Program-made: the position numbers and the translations under genes
Notes under the pieces: model-generated
What the model saw: the letters and a program-made list of their open reading frames with translations, nothing else
Databases searched by the model: none
Told to the model about the DNA's origin: nothing
Part shown: in pieces, positions 35,186 through 46,705 of the stretch
How positions within the stretch are numbered: position 1 is the first letter of the stretch
How the letters are laid out: each line of letters starts with the position of its first letter
Assembly: GCA_020740775.1 (NCBI GenBank)
Contig: JAHEWK010000006.1
Location: 2,976,001 to 3,040,000, forward strand
DNA: 64,000 nucleotides
Direction: 5' to 3'
From: Ilyonectria destructans
Lineage: Eukaryota > Ascomycota > Sordariomycetes > Hypocreales > Nectriaceae

Positions 35186-35713
35186 ATGGCCAGCCTCCCC
35201 TCCCAACACCCCTCTCTCTCCCTCCACCTCTCCGACGTCACCCTCACTCCGCTCATCACCTCGGCTGCCTCCCAATCCCATCTCGAGTCCCTCACCTCGC
35301 TCACCTCCAGCGCCCTCGCCTCCCAGACGGCCGCGCTGCGTCTAGGCCTGGGCCGCCCAACCCGTCTCATGGTCGAGTACCCGGACCGCGGGCCCGTCGT
35401 CCTCCACTCCTACCTCGACCCGCGCGACGCCCCCGACGCCCCCGGCTCCGGTGCCGGTAGCGCCGCCTACCCGAGCTCCGCAGTCACCACTCCCGGGGCC
35501 GCCCCCAGCGCCGCGCACTCCGAGCCCCCGAACCCCAAAGACGACCCGCGATCTGAGGACGCCGCGCCCATGCTTATAGGCGTAGTCGTCGCAGGGTCTG
35601 CTGAGGAGGCTAGAGAGGCTCGCCGCGCAGCTGCGAGACTAGAGCACGTCGGTAGGGAGTTCCAAAGGGAATGGGTCACCGAGAGCCAAGGACATGAAGA
35701 CGGATCTGAATGA
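35186..35713 (+). CDS. conserved-looking hypothetical protein, 175 aa
   Basis: Single-exon frame with a good start context (ACCATCATGGCC) and marked G/C use at third positions, as in expressed genes of this genome. The N-terminal half (about residues 1-80) looks folded, with a Leu/Ser-rich helix and LMVEYPDRGPVVLHSYLDP. A Pro/Ala/Ser-rich linker follows (about 83-125), then MLIGVVVAGSAEEAREARRA and a charged helical tail. The beta-strand, helix, beta-strand order with an inserted loop could suit a small roadblock/profilin-like fold, but I cannot name a family. A CT-rich 5' leader precedes it. It is transcribed away from the Btz gene and converges with transketolase. Confidence 0.7.
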   Translation: MASLPSQHPSLSLHLSDVTLTPLITSAASQSHLESLTSLTSSALASQTAALRLGLGRPTRLMVEYPDRGPVVLHSYLDPRDAPDAPGSGAGSAAYPSSAVTTPGAAPSAAHSEPPNPKDDPRSEDAAPMLIGVVVAGSAEEAREARRAAARLEHVGREFQREWVTESQGHEDGSE

Positions 35714-36203
35714 GATCATGAGCGGTACGCTTGTGGACGCGGTCAACGTGCGCTATGACATTACGATTATGATGTGATGCGATAAGACCAAGGGATACAA
35801 CTAGGCGGGCATTGGCCCCGGGAGGAGCCCCCGTCATGTCCTCCCAGAGTACAATAACTTGTCTTCTTCTACAAGGAGAGCGAGGCGTCACGGTGTCTGG
35901 ATCTAATATAGCTACTGGGTTGGTTGGGCAGGATCGGGACCGGCAACCGGATGGAGGGATACGGAGTTTAGGACCTGGGATATAGGATGGCACTCTGTTT
36001 TAAGCGTCACGGAGCGCACTCAAATATCCGCAAGAGTAGTCATAGCAGGTAGGGGCTGTTCTAAAAGGCCTTTGAATTCATTTCGAGACGTCTATTTAAC
36101 CATTATCCGTACCCTGCTCCAAAAACCATCATCACGGCATAAACATTCCCGCCGTCTCCAGCGTATCCATCCCTTGTTCCCTGTCTTAATTTTTCTTATT
36201 CGC
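35714..36203. other. convergent 3' flank
   Basis: About 490 bp between the stop codons of the small plus-strand gene and the minus-strand transketolase. Nothing else is seen; it should hold both 3' UTRs. Confidence 0.5.
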
Positions 36204-38829
36204 TTACTTGAGCTGCTCGAAGGCACGGTTGATGGTGGAGCGGACGGGGACGCCCTTCCAGAAGTCAACGGTAGCAACAGCGCGCTTGGCAATGCCCTCA
36301 GGAGTGAACTCGAACTTCTGCAGCGGGGGTTAGCAAGGGTTTGAGCGGGGAAGTCTGGGGTTTAGGCTTAGCCTAGCCAGGGGGGTCACTTGCCTTGTAG
36401 ACATCCTTGTAGGGACCGGAGGCACCGAAACGGTTGAGACCGAACTGCTCGTGAGTGTAGCGTTCCCAGCCCAAGGTGGTCATGACCTCAATGGACAGGG
36501 CGGGGATGCCGTCGGGAAGGACAGAAAGGCGGTACTCCTTGGACTGCAGGTCGAAGACCTCGCAGCAAGGCATGGAGACGATACGAGCCTTGACGCCCTG
36601 CTCCGAGAGGAGCTTGGCGGCGTCGACGGCAATGCCCACCTCGGAACCAGTGGAGACGAGGGTGACGTTGGCACCCTCGACCTCGTGCAGGACGTAGCCA
36701 CCCTTGCTGGCCTTCTCGATGGTCGAGCCGTCAAGCTGGGGAAGGTTCTGGCGGGAGAGAGCAATGATGCTGGGGGTGTGCTTGGAGGTCAGGGCGACGT
36801 AGTAGGCACCGCTGGTCTCGTTACCGTCGGCAGGGCGCCAGACCATGCAGTTAGGAAGGGCACGGAAGTGAGCGAGGGTCTCAATAGGCTGGTGGGTAGG
36901 GCCGTCCTCGCCCAGGCCGATGGAGTCGTGGGTGGCAACCCAGATGTTGCGGACCTGGGACAGAGCCGACAGACGGACGGCACCGGCAGCGTAGGAGACG
37001 AAGTTGAGGAAGGTACCGCTGTAGGGCAGGATGGTGCCGTAGGCAGACAGACCGTTCATGATGGCACCCATGGCGTGCTCACGGACACCGTATCGGAGGT
37101 ATCGGCCGGAGTAGTCACCGAGACCAGTGTTCTCGGGCTGGAAGTCGACGGCGTTCTTCCATCGGGTCAGGTTGGAGCCAGTCAGATCGGCGGAACCACC
37201 GACAAGCTCAGGGATGACGGCCTCGACCTTGCTGAGGACAGTCTCAGACAGCTTTCGCGAAGCGATGGCAGGGTCAGAGGTGGTGTAGACGGGGAGAGCC
37301 TTCTCCCAGCCCTCGGGGAGGTCGCCAGTCTGTCGTCGCAGAAGGTCGGCGTGCTCAGAAGCGAAGGTCTCGCCGTACTTGGCGAGCAGCTGGTTCCACT
37401 CCTCCTCAGCGGCGGCACCATCGGAAGAGTGCTTGCCGTAGAGGTCGTAGACCTCCTGGGGGACGGCGAAGCTCTCGGCGGGGTTGAAGCCGAACTTCTC
37501 CTTGAGCTGCTTGATATCATCGGTCTTGAGAGGAGAGCCGTGGACACCGTGGGTGCCTTGGTTGAGGGAGCCGTAGCCAATGGTGGTCTTGAGCTTGATA
37601 ATGGAGGGCTTGTCAGTGACGGACTGAGCCTCCTTGATGGCGGCCTCAATGGCAGCCAGGTCGTTGTCACCGTCCTCGACGGTGACGACGTGCCAGCCGT
37701 AAGCCTCGTAGCGCTTGGCAACGTCCTCAGTGAAGGCAACGTTGGTGTTGCCGTCAATGGAGATGTGGTTGTCATCCCAGACGGCAATCAGGTTGCCGAG
37801 CTGGAGGTGACCGGCGAGGGAGCTGGCCTCGCTGGAGACACCCTCCATAAGGCAGCCATCGCCAAGGAAGCAGTATGTGTAGTTGTTGATGAGCTGGAAG
37901 CCGGGCTTGTTGAAGCAGGCAGCGGTGTGAGCCTGGGCAATGGCGAGACCGACAGCATTGCAGATACCCTGACCGAGAGGGCCAGTGGTGACCTCAATGC
38001 CGGGGGTGTCATGGGCCTCGGGATGGCCGGGGGTCTTGCTGCCGACAGTCTACAAGGGGAGGAAATCGGGCCGTCAGTGAAAGGCTCAGGCGGTGGCGAA
38101 GAGTTACACCGAAGTACTTACTCGGAAGCCCTTGAGGTCATCGATGCTCAGATCATAACCGAAGAGGTGGAGGAGAGCATACTGGAGCATGCAGCCGTGT
38201 CCGTTGCTAGGGGTTCAGTGGGTTAGCTTGGGACGTCATGTTGCTGCGCGCGGTGGAGTGACGACTCACGAGAGAACGAAGCGGTCACGGTTCAGCCACT
38301 TGGGGTTCTTGGGGTTGAACTTCATGAACTTGTTCCAGAGGACGTGGGAGACCGGAGCCATTCCCCTGTTCGACAATCGTCAGCATCTTTCCTCTTATCG
38401 TTTGTGTTTTTTCGGCGTCGTCGGCGACGGGGAGAACTCACATGGGCGCACCGGGGTGTCCCGAGTTGCTGTTGAAGGTGGCATCAGCCTGTAACGCGAG
38501 GGTTCATCAGTACTCATTGATCTTTCGACGACTCATTTCGCACATCCCGCGCATGAAGACAGTAGCGACACGATCCCTAGGTGGAACCTGTCGTGCGCTC
38601 GTCCTCTCTTGCTTGCTTCCTCGCAGCTCCCACGGCTCCCTCACCAAAAAACCGCCCCTGCATGCCACGCTTTCGCGTTGAATGGCGGGGCATTTTTGGC
38701 GGTGGTGGCGGGGTAATTGTCGAGTGCTGAGGATCTGGAGGGGGAATGCAGAGACGGAGGGGAGGGGCGACTTACCGCGAGCACGCGGATGGTGTTGATG
38801 GCCTTCTTGTCAAGCTCGCCGTAACCCAT
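36204..38829 (-). CDS. TKL1: transketolase
   Basis: Thiamine-diphosphate enzyme of the non-oxidative pentose phosphate pathway, moving two-carbon units between sugar phosphates. Six exons give 683 aa: exon 1 38829-38776, three short exons between about 38490 and 38118, a main exon 38049-36394 and a last exon 36317-36204. Key segments are [14 protein letters not shown], the cofactor block [14 protein letters not shown] with DDNHISIDG, the helix with the catalytic Glu in [13 protein letters not shown], and [16 protein letters not shown]. The C-terminus is [13 protein letters not shown] to FEQLK. The final intron has a GC donor (AAG|GCAAGT) and a CTGCAG acceptor; reading through would end six codons later at a TAG. 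The opposite strand is open for 591 codons, a codon-bias shadow. Length and motifs match cytosolic fungal transketolase. Confidence 0.97.
36318..36393 (-). other. GC-AG intron in transketolase
   Basis: 76-nt intron with donor AAG|GCAAGT, the usual consensus for the rare GC-AG class, and acceptor GCTGCAG. Splicing restores [12 protein letters not shown], as in other transketolases. No GT donor is available at the conserved position. Confidence 0.85.
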
Positions 38830-40793
38830 TTTGCCGGATGTATCTGGAACTGGTTATATGGAGAGGGAAGAAGGATGAGAGAAGGAGGAATGGGAAGAAG
38901 GAGAAGAAGAGGAAAAGTAGAAGTTCTGATGTCGCTGGAGGGGTCGTGTCATGTATTTAGCAGTCCCCAGTTTTAAATATGGCTGGGCAACTGTATGTAC
39001 CGAGCGCGCTGTACATGTGGGTGCACTCCGTACCACTCCTGCTATACTTACCTTACTACCTTAGGTAGCCCGACAACTATTGGCAGCTGTTCCGGCGGGA
39101 AGCCGCCCGCCTGGACGGGAGCCCGTTTACGTTGGGAGGCGTTCCAGGTACTCAACCCACTGAAGCCCGTAGCCGCTCACCTCAGTGACCGCGGGGGGGA
39201 CGCCAGTTTGGGGGCAAGGTACCCCGGCGAGGGCGCTGTGAGTGGGGTCCCGGTGGGGGGCTTGTAGAGCGCTGGGGCCAGTGACGCCAGGGACGCCCCT
39301 CCTTCGCTGTCGCTCGCCGCACTTTGTTGCACCTCAATCGTTAGCATCCTTACCAAGCGTCCCCATCGCGTGTAGTCGCCCGCCACTGGAGGCGGCTGTC
39401 GACCACGTTGAGACGGCTGCTCCAGTCAAGATCGTCGAGATGAGCACTTGCGAGCACAAAAACCCTGCGCATGCCTGTCCTTGACGCAATCCCCCTCAAT
39501 CCTCCATCCCGTTCCGCCCGTTCGTTGCTCAGGCCGGCTCGGCAGTGGAGCCCCTTGAGCGTGTCTGCATCGCCTAGGGGCCTTATGGGTTGCTTAGTTC
39601 AGCAACATCCTCGCCGTCTCTGACGTCGGTTGCTGGCCGCTCCGTGGCTCCCGTCGCTGCCCCGAGGAAGCTTCCATGTCACGGATAAGTTGCATTGCCA
39701 GTGTGCTCCTGGACATTGCGGCTTTTTTTTCGTGTCTCCGAGGACTACACTAGGCTGCGTGGTGTATCTCCGCGCTGGGACTGGTGTATGGAAGATATTT
39801 CGCTCAACCATCCGCATAGACTCTAGAAGGCTCTCTCGACTTGCTGCCGCCTCACCAAATTACCCGGAGGGAGGGGCAGACAGCGAAGCCCCCGCGGGGG
39901 GGTCACGGATCACTGTGCTCCGCGAGCCGGTGCCCGAGTCGGACAGCACTCCGTCGTCGCCGTGCTTGGGCCGTCGCAGGTTGACGCAGTTTGACGCAGT
40001 TTGACGGCCTCAACCACGCAACGATTCATGACGAAGCTTGCTGGTTGGTTCGGCTGAGCGAGCCATTGGGCTGGCCATCCGCACCAATCCAGGCCGGAGA
40101 CAGGCCATTGGCTGCTTGGGCAGAAGAGCACTGGAGCACTGAGCAGTAGCGCACCGTCTCGCGGGTTGAGGTTGGAAATGCGATGGTCGGAGCCATGCTT
40201 CATCAGCCGTAGTCGGAGACGCGGCGGAGTGTGTCTACGCTCGGCAGATTCGGCGGCGCTGCCCTACCTGCCCAGGTCAGGCCGACGGAATACTACTTTA
40301 GGTAGCACCTAAGCCAGCGCAAGTTGAGGGACGCTCCCGCACCTCGTACCTCGTAAGCAGTTATCAAGGGATTGGTAAAGCCTGGTTGTTTGCCACCCAT
40401 CATCACCCATCATCACGTACGCGCCCGGTCAGCAGCTCACTGTGGTGTGCTCCGAGGCGTCAGATCATGGGAGCTGCCAGATGCGGGACCGATATAACAT
40501 CATGTTTCCGCGGTCCGGTCTGTCGGTGAGCGAGAATCCCTCACCTTGGCCGATAAGTCGGTACGTGGTGTTGGGTACCCCCAACGCGATTGGGGAGTTT
40601 TCAATGGATCATAGTAATAGAATTTTCCGATTTGGCAACCTCCACCAAGCGACGTACCACCACCTCACATTTCACGAGATTCTTATCAAAAATTCTGTCA
40701 GCCCAGCACGCCCCCAACCAAGTTCCCCGTTTCATTCCCCGTTCCAGTTTCCGTTCCAGAGCAGGGTCCCTGTTTAACTACCCAGTTAGAGCA
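38830..40793. other. divergent intergenic region between transketolase and BMT6
   Basis: About 2 kb with both promoters. Purine-rich sequence flanks the transketolase start, and TACCTTAGGTA lies at 39057-39067. Short GACGCAGTTT repeats occur near 39977-40003. No gene is recognised. Confidence 0.5.
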
Positions 40794-41906
40794 ATGGTCA
40801 AGAAGCCCTCACTCTCCAAAAAGGCAGCAGCTAAGAAGGCGTCCAAAACTGCCGCCAAGGCCGAAGTGCCATCGCCCTCGCCCTCGCCCTCCACCACTCT
40901 CCAAACCCCCGCGGAACAGCAGCGCCTGCTCGACATCTTCGCGGACGCCTTTGGAAATGTCCTGGTCTCGGACAACTTCCCCACGCTGCTGCAGGAGTTG
41001 AAGCAGGCGCTCTTTAACCGTGATTTTGCTACTGCCTTTGGACGCGAGGACTACCTCGAGGCGTATGCCGCGAGATGGAGCCCCACGCGTGCGCTTGGCT
41101 ACGCAACCGTCTTCCTGAGCATTCGGGCGCATCTGAAAACGATGGTTGATACTGAAGATGAGGGCACGGTTCCTGACCCTGTCGAGGTGGAGGGCTCGAC
41201 AAGTGGAGAGAAGGCGAAGGTCGCCGCGGCGGGGAAGAGCGGCGCGCTGCGAATGGTCTGCATTGGCGGTTGCGCCGCGGAGCACCTCGCCTTCGGGTCT
41301 TATATCCAGTCCCAAGACCTCACGGGCCGCCTCACTCTCGTTGACTCCGGCCCTTGGTCCTCGGTCAACGACCTCCTCGAGGCCAAAACCACCTCGCCGC
41401 CGCCGCTGTCCAAGTACGCCTCCGCCACCGCCAAAGCCTCCAACCAGTCTGCTCTGCTCCGGGACGACCAGCTCTCGCTCAACTATTCCCAGCAGGATAT
41501 CCTCGCTTTGGATGCCCCGGCACTGGCCGCCATGTTTGGCGAGAAACCCATCGTCCTGACGCTCATGTTCACGCTCAATGAGCTGTACACGAGAGGCGGC
41601 ATCGCAAAGACGACGACGCTGCTCAAGACCCTTGGGCAAGTCCTCGCAGCGGGCAGCTTAGTGCTGGTCGTGGATAGCCCCGGCAGCTACTCAGAGGCTG
41701 CCGTGGGAAAGGAGCAAAAGAAGTATCCCATGCAGTGGCTACTTGATCACACGCTTCTGGAGACTGTGTCACCAGGCTACAACTGGGATAAGATCGAGTC
41801 CCAAGAGTCCAGCTGGTTCCGGCTCCCCGAGGAACTCTACTATCCCATCCAGCTCGAAAACATGCGTTACCAGCTACACCTGTACCGCTTAGAAAAATCA
41901 TCTTGA
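40794..41906 (+). CDS. BMT6: 25S rRNA (uridine-N3)-methyltransferase, BMT6 family
   Basis: S-adenosylmethionine-dependent methyltransferase of the family that includes yeast Bmt6, which makes m3U2843 in 25S rRNA during nucleolar ribosome assembly. Single exon, 370 aa. The N-terminus (residues 1-25) is Lys-rich, fitting nucleolar targeting. The family block LLQELKQALFNRDFATAFG lies at about 62-80, the SAM-binding glycine motif VCIGGCAAEHLAFGSY is at about 142-160, and a VLTLMFTLNELYTRGG strand-loop follows, ending near the conserved LPEELYYPIQLENMRYQ. The frame is open upstream without an ATG; I chose 40794 because it is the first in-frame ATG and gives the basic start. It converges with the phosphatase gene, with only 84 bp between stop codons. 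Confidence 0.92.
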   Translation: MVKKPSLSKKAAAKKASKTAAKAEVPSPSPSPSTTLQTPAEQQRLLDIFADAFGNVLVSDNFPTLLQELKQALFNRDFATAFGREDYLEAYAARWSPTRALGYATVFLSIRAHLKTMVDTEDEGTVPDPVEVEGSTSGEKAKVAAAGKSGALRMVCIGGCAAEHLAFGSYIQSQDLTGRLTLVDSGPWSSVNDLLEAKTTSPPPLSKYASATAKASNQSALLRDDQLSLNYSQQDILALDAPALAAMFGEKPIVLTLMFTLNELYTRGGIAKTTTLLKTLGQVLAAGSLVLVVDSPGSYSEAAVGKEQKKYPMQWLLDHTLLETVSPGYNWDKIESQESSWFRLPEELYYPIQLENMRYQLHLYRLEKSS

Positions 41907-41990
41907 TTAAAGCATGCTGCGTTCGAGTAATAATGGTATCTACGTGTATCTGCGTTTCTATGTTGGTCTTGCTGGTTATTATGCAACGGC

Positions 41991-44983
41991 TCACGCCCAC
42001 ACGAGCTTCTTGATCGAGTGCCCAAGTTGCTCGAGCAACCCTGTGTTCCGCCGCGCTTCGTCTACCGATATTATGTCCCCATTTTCTAGTATGCTCTCTT
42101 GCTCTTCATCCGGCTTGGTCAACTTGTGGTCCAGCGCCAGCCGTTCAATATCGGCACAGATGGTCACCACCTGCTGCAGCTCGGTTTGCTGTGGACCGTC
42201 TGTCCCTGAAACGGCCATGGACGAGTCTGTATCCGGTGCCTTGAATACAAGTCGGCGCAGGTCGGGCGACTGCGGCGGCTTTCCAGACAGAAGGCTGGCC
42301 AGGCTGGCGGGAATGCTGGCATCCTTTTCGTCTCCGGGGTTGTTGGGTTTGCCCGCAATGTCACCTCGGCTTGAGAAAGTCCGCGTGTTAGTGCGCATAA
42401 TGTCGCTCTCCCCAGGGTGGTATGAGACAATGAACCCGACGTTCTTGGTCTCATCAATGTGCGACATGGAAATAGTTGAGGTGATGTAGGTTCCGAACTT
42501 GATACCGGTGACGTTTCCAAGTTGTATCCGCTCAAACGATGAGACTTTGTCCGACTTCCAGTCGAACCGACAGAGGTAAAGCGCCGCATCAGTGAGGAGG
42601 AGGACAACCTCTTCAAGGGGGAAAGCCTTGACCGTGTCGGGTGTGTTGGGGCTCAAGAGCACCCATCCACCGTGAAATTCCTCCTTTTCATCGGCGACGA
42701 CTCTCTTCTGGCAGAGCTCGATGGCCATCTGCCTCATCTTAACCGCAGACATGGCCGGATCCTTGGTCATCATATCGCTCTCAAATTCTTCAAAAACCTT
42801 GGCAGTCACGTTGCCAAGTAGGAAGTCTATCGCTGCCTGACTGAAATAGTCGTTCACCATTCTGCGCAACTGTTAGCACACGAGTAGAATGAAGCCAATT
42901 GTGGACAACATACCCGCTGTAAAATCGTGCAACGGACAGTCCCAAGTCATTCAGAGCACCACGATAGTCTCTCTTCCGCGTCCTTGTGTAGTCTCCCTTC
43001 ATGGCTGCCGTGGACGTATACTGCTTAGACACTGCGTCTCCGTTATCTGCCCAGAGCGTGTTGAACCAAGGAGTTTGTTGATCCAACTGAGCGCTCATGT
43101 CAATTCCCTCCTCCTTGAGCTGTACCTCTAGTATATGCTTCCCAAAAGAACTTTGGCAAACATTGGTACGGTCTAGGCAATCCATGCAGTTGGTTCGCAA
43201 AACACCCTTCTGCTGAACGACTTGAGCTCCATCCTGATGCACAGTGCTTCCAAACTCTTCCAGCTTTCCCCTCATGCGTTCTAGCAAGTAGCTCACATTT
43301 TCAAATTTCATACCCCTACACGCAGCATGAAAGTCGAACCATTCGAAGGGTATCCTCTTATCTTCACCAATCTCTTCGTTGAGTTGCTCGATGTATGTTT
43401 CGTACGAAGCGCCGACGGGCTTTTCAATGCCGCGCTTCTCAACGAGATTGACAATCTGCAGTGATCCGTAGTTTCTCAACAGCATTTCGAAATGTTTCCG
43501 GCAGGCGTTGAAGTTGGATTCTTTGGAGTGTTGCAATGTCGGGATGGGTTTGAAGGAATACGGCGACTGCGTAAAGAATAGAGGAATGCTGCCTCTAATC
43601 TGCAAAAAGGAGTAGACTTTTGAAGATGGGTCCCAGGTCGAAGATGACAAAAGTTGCTCAGTTTCAACCATGTTTGCGACAAAGCCGTCCTGATTGATAC
43701 CGCGCCGGAGATATCTCAAACCGGCCCTCTTAGTAGACCTTCGAGATATTAAGGTGATGAGATACTTTCTTTCTGTCGGCCGAAGATCAATCGATGCTCT
43801 CATACTCTCGGCTGGTGGAGATTCGGGTGGCGACTTTGAAGGCGAAAGGTTGGACAGCTCAACAGAGTCCTGTGCAGCCTCGTCCATCTGAGGGGGGTGG
43901 CTGTCCACCACAAACGACCTCTGCCCAATAAACCCCTGCATCAAAGGCAACGCAAGGGAATCATGTCCTGCTTTCACGAAGGGTTGAAGAAGGTGTCGGT
44001 TCCAGAAGAAAATAGGGTCCACCTGAGAGTAGAGAGGTGTTTCGGCGTTGATAGGTGACTCCCGCTTGGAAAGAGACTTGGTGATGTCGAAGTCGTAGGA
44101 GAAGTAGAAGCTCTGTGATGAACCGAAGAGAACTTGAACTGTCCGAAGCAGCTTTGGTAGCAACTCTGGCTCGCTAAGATTGTTACTCGGGTCCTCTTCA
44201 AGTGGCACCTTGTTTACTATGATCTCAGGCACGGGCTGCGCTGATTCCTCCGGGACGGTTTGCGAGTTGCTCAAGCCCATGTTTCTCTTCTGGTCGAGAG
44301 TCCACCCGTTCCGGCTGAACCATCGCTGGGCAAATCTCCCATAGCTGCCTCTCCGACGGATGACATCCTCGGCTACACTGCTTCGAGCAGAGTCTGGCTG
44401 AGCATCTCCATCTTCAATAACGGCATCATCGACCTCGTCGGAAGTCCGGGAAGGGAGCTCTACTTCTTCCTCACTGCTATCGCTGTCGTCACTTAGGTCG
44501 CGAGCCTGCCGGGATAGGTGATGAGACGTCCTGCGGACAGATTCCTCGGCACCGGACTTGGAGGTGCATGGCGTGACGGCGACTTCGGTCACGACGTAGA
44601 TCGGATAGCCACATATCTGCGCAACCTGCTGACGGCGAGTGATTGTGACAAGATAGTGTAATCTCGACACGGTGATCAGGCCTGGAGAAGGTAGCGAGTT
44701 AGATATCTAGACAGCGGCCAGGTGCTGGACAGGACGGTGAAGCCGGTCAAGGTGATGACGCGCGGAGGCGGGGGAGGCTCATACCGATGACGCCGAAGGC
44801 CTCAAAGGAGGAATCAGGCTTGGAGGCGTCAGGGACCTGCTCGCGGGGGACCGACGACAGGGTTGCATCGCCGTACTTGATCCTCACGGGCTGGAATGGC
44901 CGCTGACCCTTGGAGGAGAGCGGCTGGAGGATGAGCCCGTCGATGGCTGCGCATACAATGATCTTCCGAGCGACGCCTGGCAT
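41991..44983 (-). CDS. SAC-domain phosphoinositide phosphatase with hSac2 domain
   Basis: Lipid phosphatase of the SAC family, related to INPP5F/Sac2, acting on phosphoinositides at membranes. Three exons (44983-44785, 44681-42914, 42861-41991) give 945 aa. The SAC domain begins near residue 60 (SSFEAFGVIGLITVSRLHYL) and carries the catalytic CX5R motif CMDCLDRT at about 565-572. An acidic, Ser-rich insert lies at about 100-170. The C-terminal part, from about 750, is an hSac2-type domain (EEVVLLLTDAALYLCRFDW, SYHPGESDIMR). Exon 1 supplies the start of the SAC domain and its join restores family sequence. The hSac2 domain separates it from plain Sac1. In animals this class acts on PI4P in endocytosis; fungal substrate preference is inferred only. 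Confidence 0.92.
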
Positions 44984-45507
44984 TGTGCGCGCGGTGCCCG
45001 TCAACTACGCATGAAGCGAAACGAGCAACGGCAACAGTCAATTCCTCCAGAGATAGGGGCCCAGTCAGCAAATGCCCACGCAAATATGAAGGAAGCAGCA
45101 AGTGGTCAGCTCCATCGCCAGCTCCAGAAAATGCCCGATGCGACTGCGGCGCTTAATGACCGACCGACCATATTGGTGGAGCAGACGTCATCGATAGACC
45201 TATCAGGCCGAGGGACGCAGCCCACGCCCTCTACACTCGCCGCCAAGTCCGACGTCGCATGGGCTGTATTTATACGGAGGGCATACAGAGGGCACTGCAT
45301 GCTCCACTAGACGCGCGCGGTAGGTGGGCAAAGACATGGCCATATTTCATCGTGATATATATTTTTTTGTTTGCATCCGGACGGCTTCAGTCTACAAAAT
45401 TACCAAGATCGCCCCATTCGCGGACACCGTCAACCTAAAACAGATCAAATGGCAACCAGGAGCGCCGCTCATGCATCGCATCTTTTTCCTCCGCTGCGCT
45501 GGGTATC
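44984..45507. other. intergenic, phosphatase 5' flank and SNU13 3' flank
   Basis: About 0.5 kb between two minus-strand genes. No further gene is seen. Confidence 0.5.
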
Positions 45508-46066
45508 TTAGATGGCGAGGCGCTCGACCTTGTCGCGCATGGCCCGGATCTGGCCGGCCAACTCGCTGGCATCGTTGCTGGTGATGCTGGCCGCAATGAC
45601 GGCGCGGCTGACACCGCAAGCTCGGCCAAGGTGCATCTTGCTGCTGACGTAGACGTAGGGGACTGTCAAGGACGAATTAGCATGCTGGGCCATCTGCGAC
45701 AGGGTGGATGCGATTGCGCTTACCGTTCTTGTCCTCGCAGAGAAGAGGCAGGTGGAGGAGAATCGCCAAAGGCTGGGTATCGGCGGCGAGGATGACAATC
45801 TCAGAGACACCTCGGTTCAGGGTCTTGGTGGCCTCGTTGGCGCCCTTCTTCAGCTGACGGGCGTCTGTTGGAAACGTAAGTCAGTCCGTGGCCACATGGC
45901 ATACCAATCGTCGGGGGTTTGGACATACGCTGGGAGGATTGGACAAGGTCGAGAAGCTCCTGCTCGAGCTTCTGGTCGGCCAGAGGCCAGGCTGCAAAGA
46001 CGTTAGCCGCATGAACCAATTGTCAACAAGAATGCTTCGCGTACCGGCGCTAGAATCGGCAGACAT
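45508..46066 (-). CDS. SNU13: Snu13, 15.5-kDa U4 snRNP and C/D snoRNP protein
   Basis: RNA-binding protein of the L7Ae family that binds kink-turns in U4 snRNA and box C/D snoRNAs, serving both splicing and rRNA methylation. Four exons (46066-46045, 45991-45929, 45864-45724, 45662-45508) give 126 aa, the same length as yeast Snu13. After a short start (MSADSSAAWPLAD) come [18 protein letters not shown], the RNA-binding segment, then [33 protein letters not shown] and [16 protein letters not shown], which distinguish Snu13 from Nhp2. All joins preserve the family sequence. A further intron probably lies in the 5' leader (46206-46105). It is divergent from V-ATPase subunit c. Confidence 0.96.
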
Positions 46067-46705
46067 TGTCGAGGATAACGGGAGTTTCGGAGGAGGATAA
46101 AAGACTGCCGGCGGGGTTAGCAAACTGCTGGCGGCGGTGACATGAGAAACACGGGATTGCAGGCAGAACGCCGCATACTGGGAGGAGGCTGGCATAGCAG
46201 ACATACCGGTGAAGATGGATGTTTCAGGGTTCCTTGCGTTGGCTCGCCCTGAGGACTATGGGATAGCGATGTTGGCGGGTTTGTTGCTGGCGAATTCCTT
46301 GACGGTCAGAACGAGAAAAGCTCCAGAAAAATCCCAGTCCAAAAATTTCACATGGGCCCGCCGTGGCTGGCCTGTGCGCGCCTGCGTGTGTGGTTCATCA
46401 GAGACCCACCCCATTACCCCTGGAATCGGGTGGCGGGTTAACCTTTGTCCGCCGCCCCCGTGTTAGATTATGTAATGTCAGCTCCCTCTCCAGTCAGTGC
46501 AGCAAAACCTTCCCGCCAACCAGACGCCAACCTGGAATGAGACCTTAACAAGCACACCTCGCAACCACCGATCTCTCTCATCGACGGCCATCACCCGACG
46601 ACTCTTGTCAACTAGCTTCTGCCGCCAGCTTCTCGTCGCGTCTCCAGCTTCGACTTCTCCAGTAGCTCCATCTCTCCCCAGTCTCGACTCCTCAATACCG
46701 CCAAC
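46067..46705. other. bidirectional promoter region, SNU13 and V-ATPase subunit c
   Basis: About 640 bp between two divergent start codons. On the minus strand, 46206-46105 looks like a 102-nt leader intron of SNU13 (GTATGT donor, TTTGCTAACCCC branch, GGCAG acceptor). The rest would hold both promoters; the side next to 46706 is CT-rich. Confidence 0.55.

Noticed and set aside
36451..38226. 591-codon plus-strand ORF
   Set aside because: Antisense to transketolase, Val/Gly/Asp-rich shadow frame; the sense strand has full family conservation.
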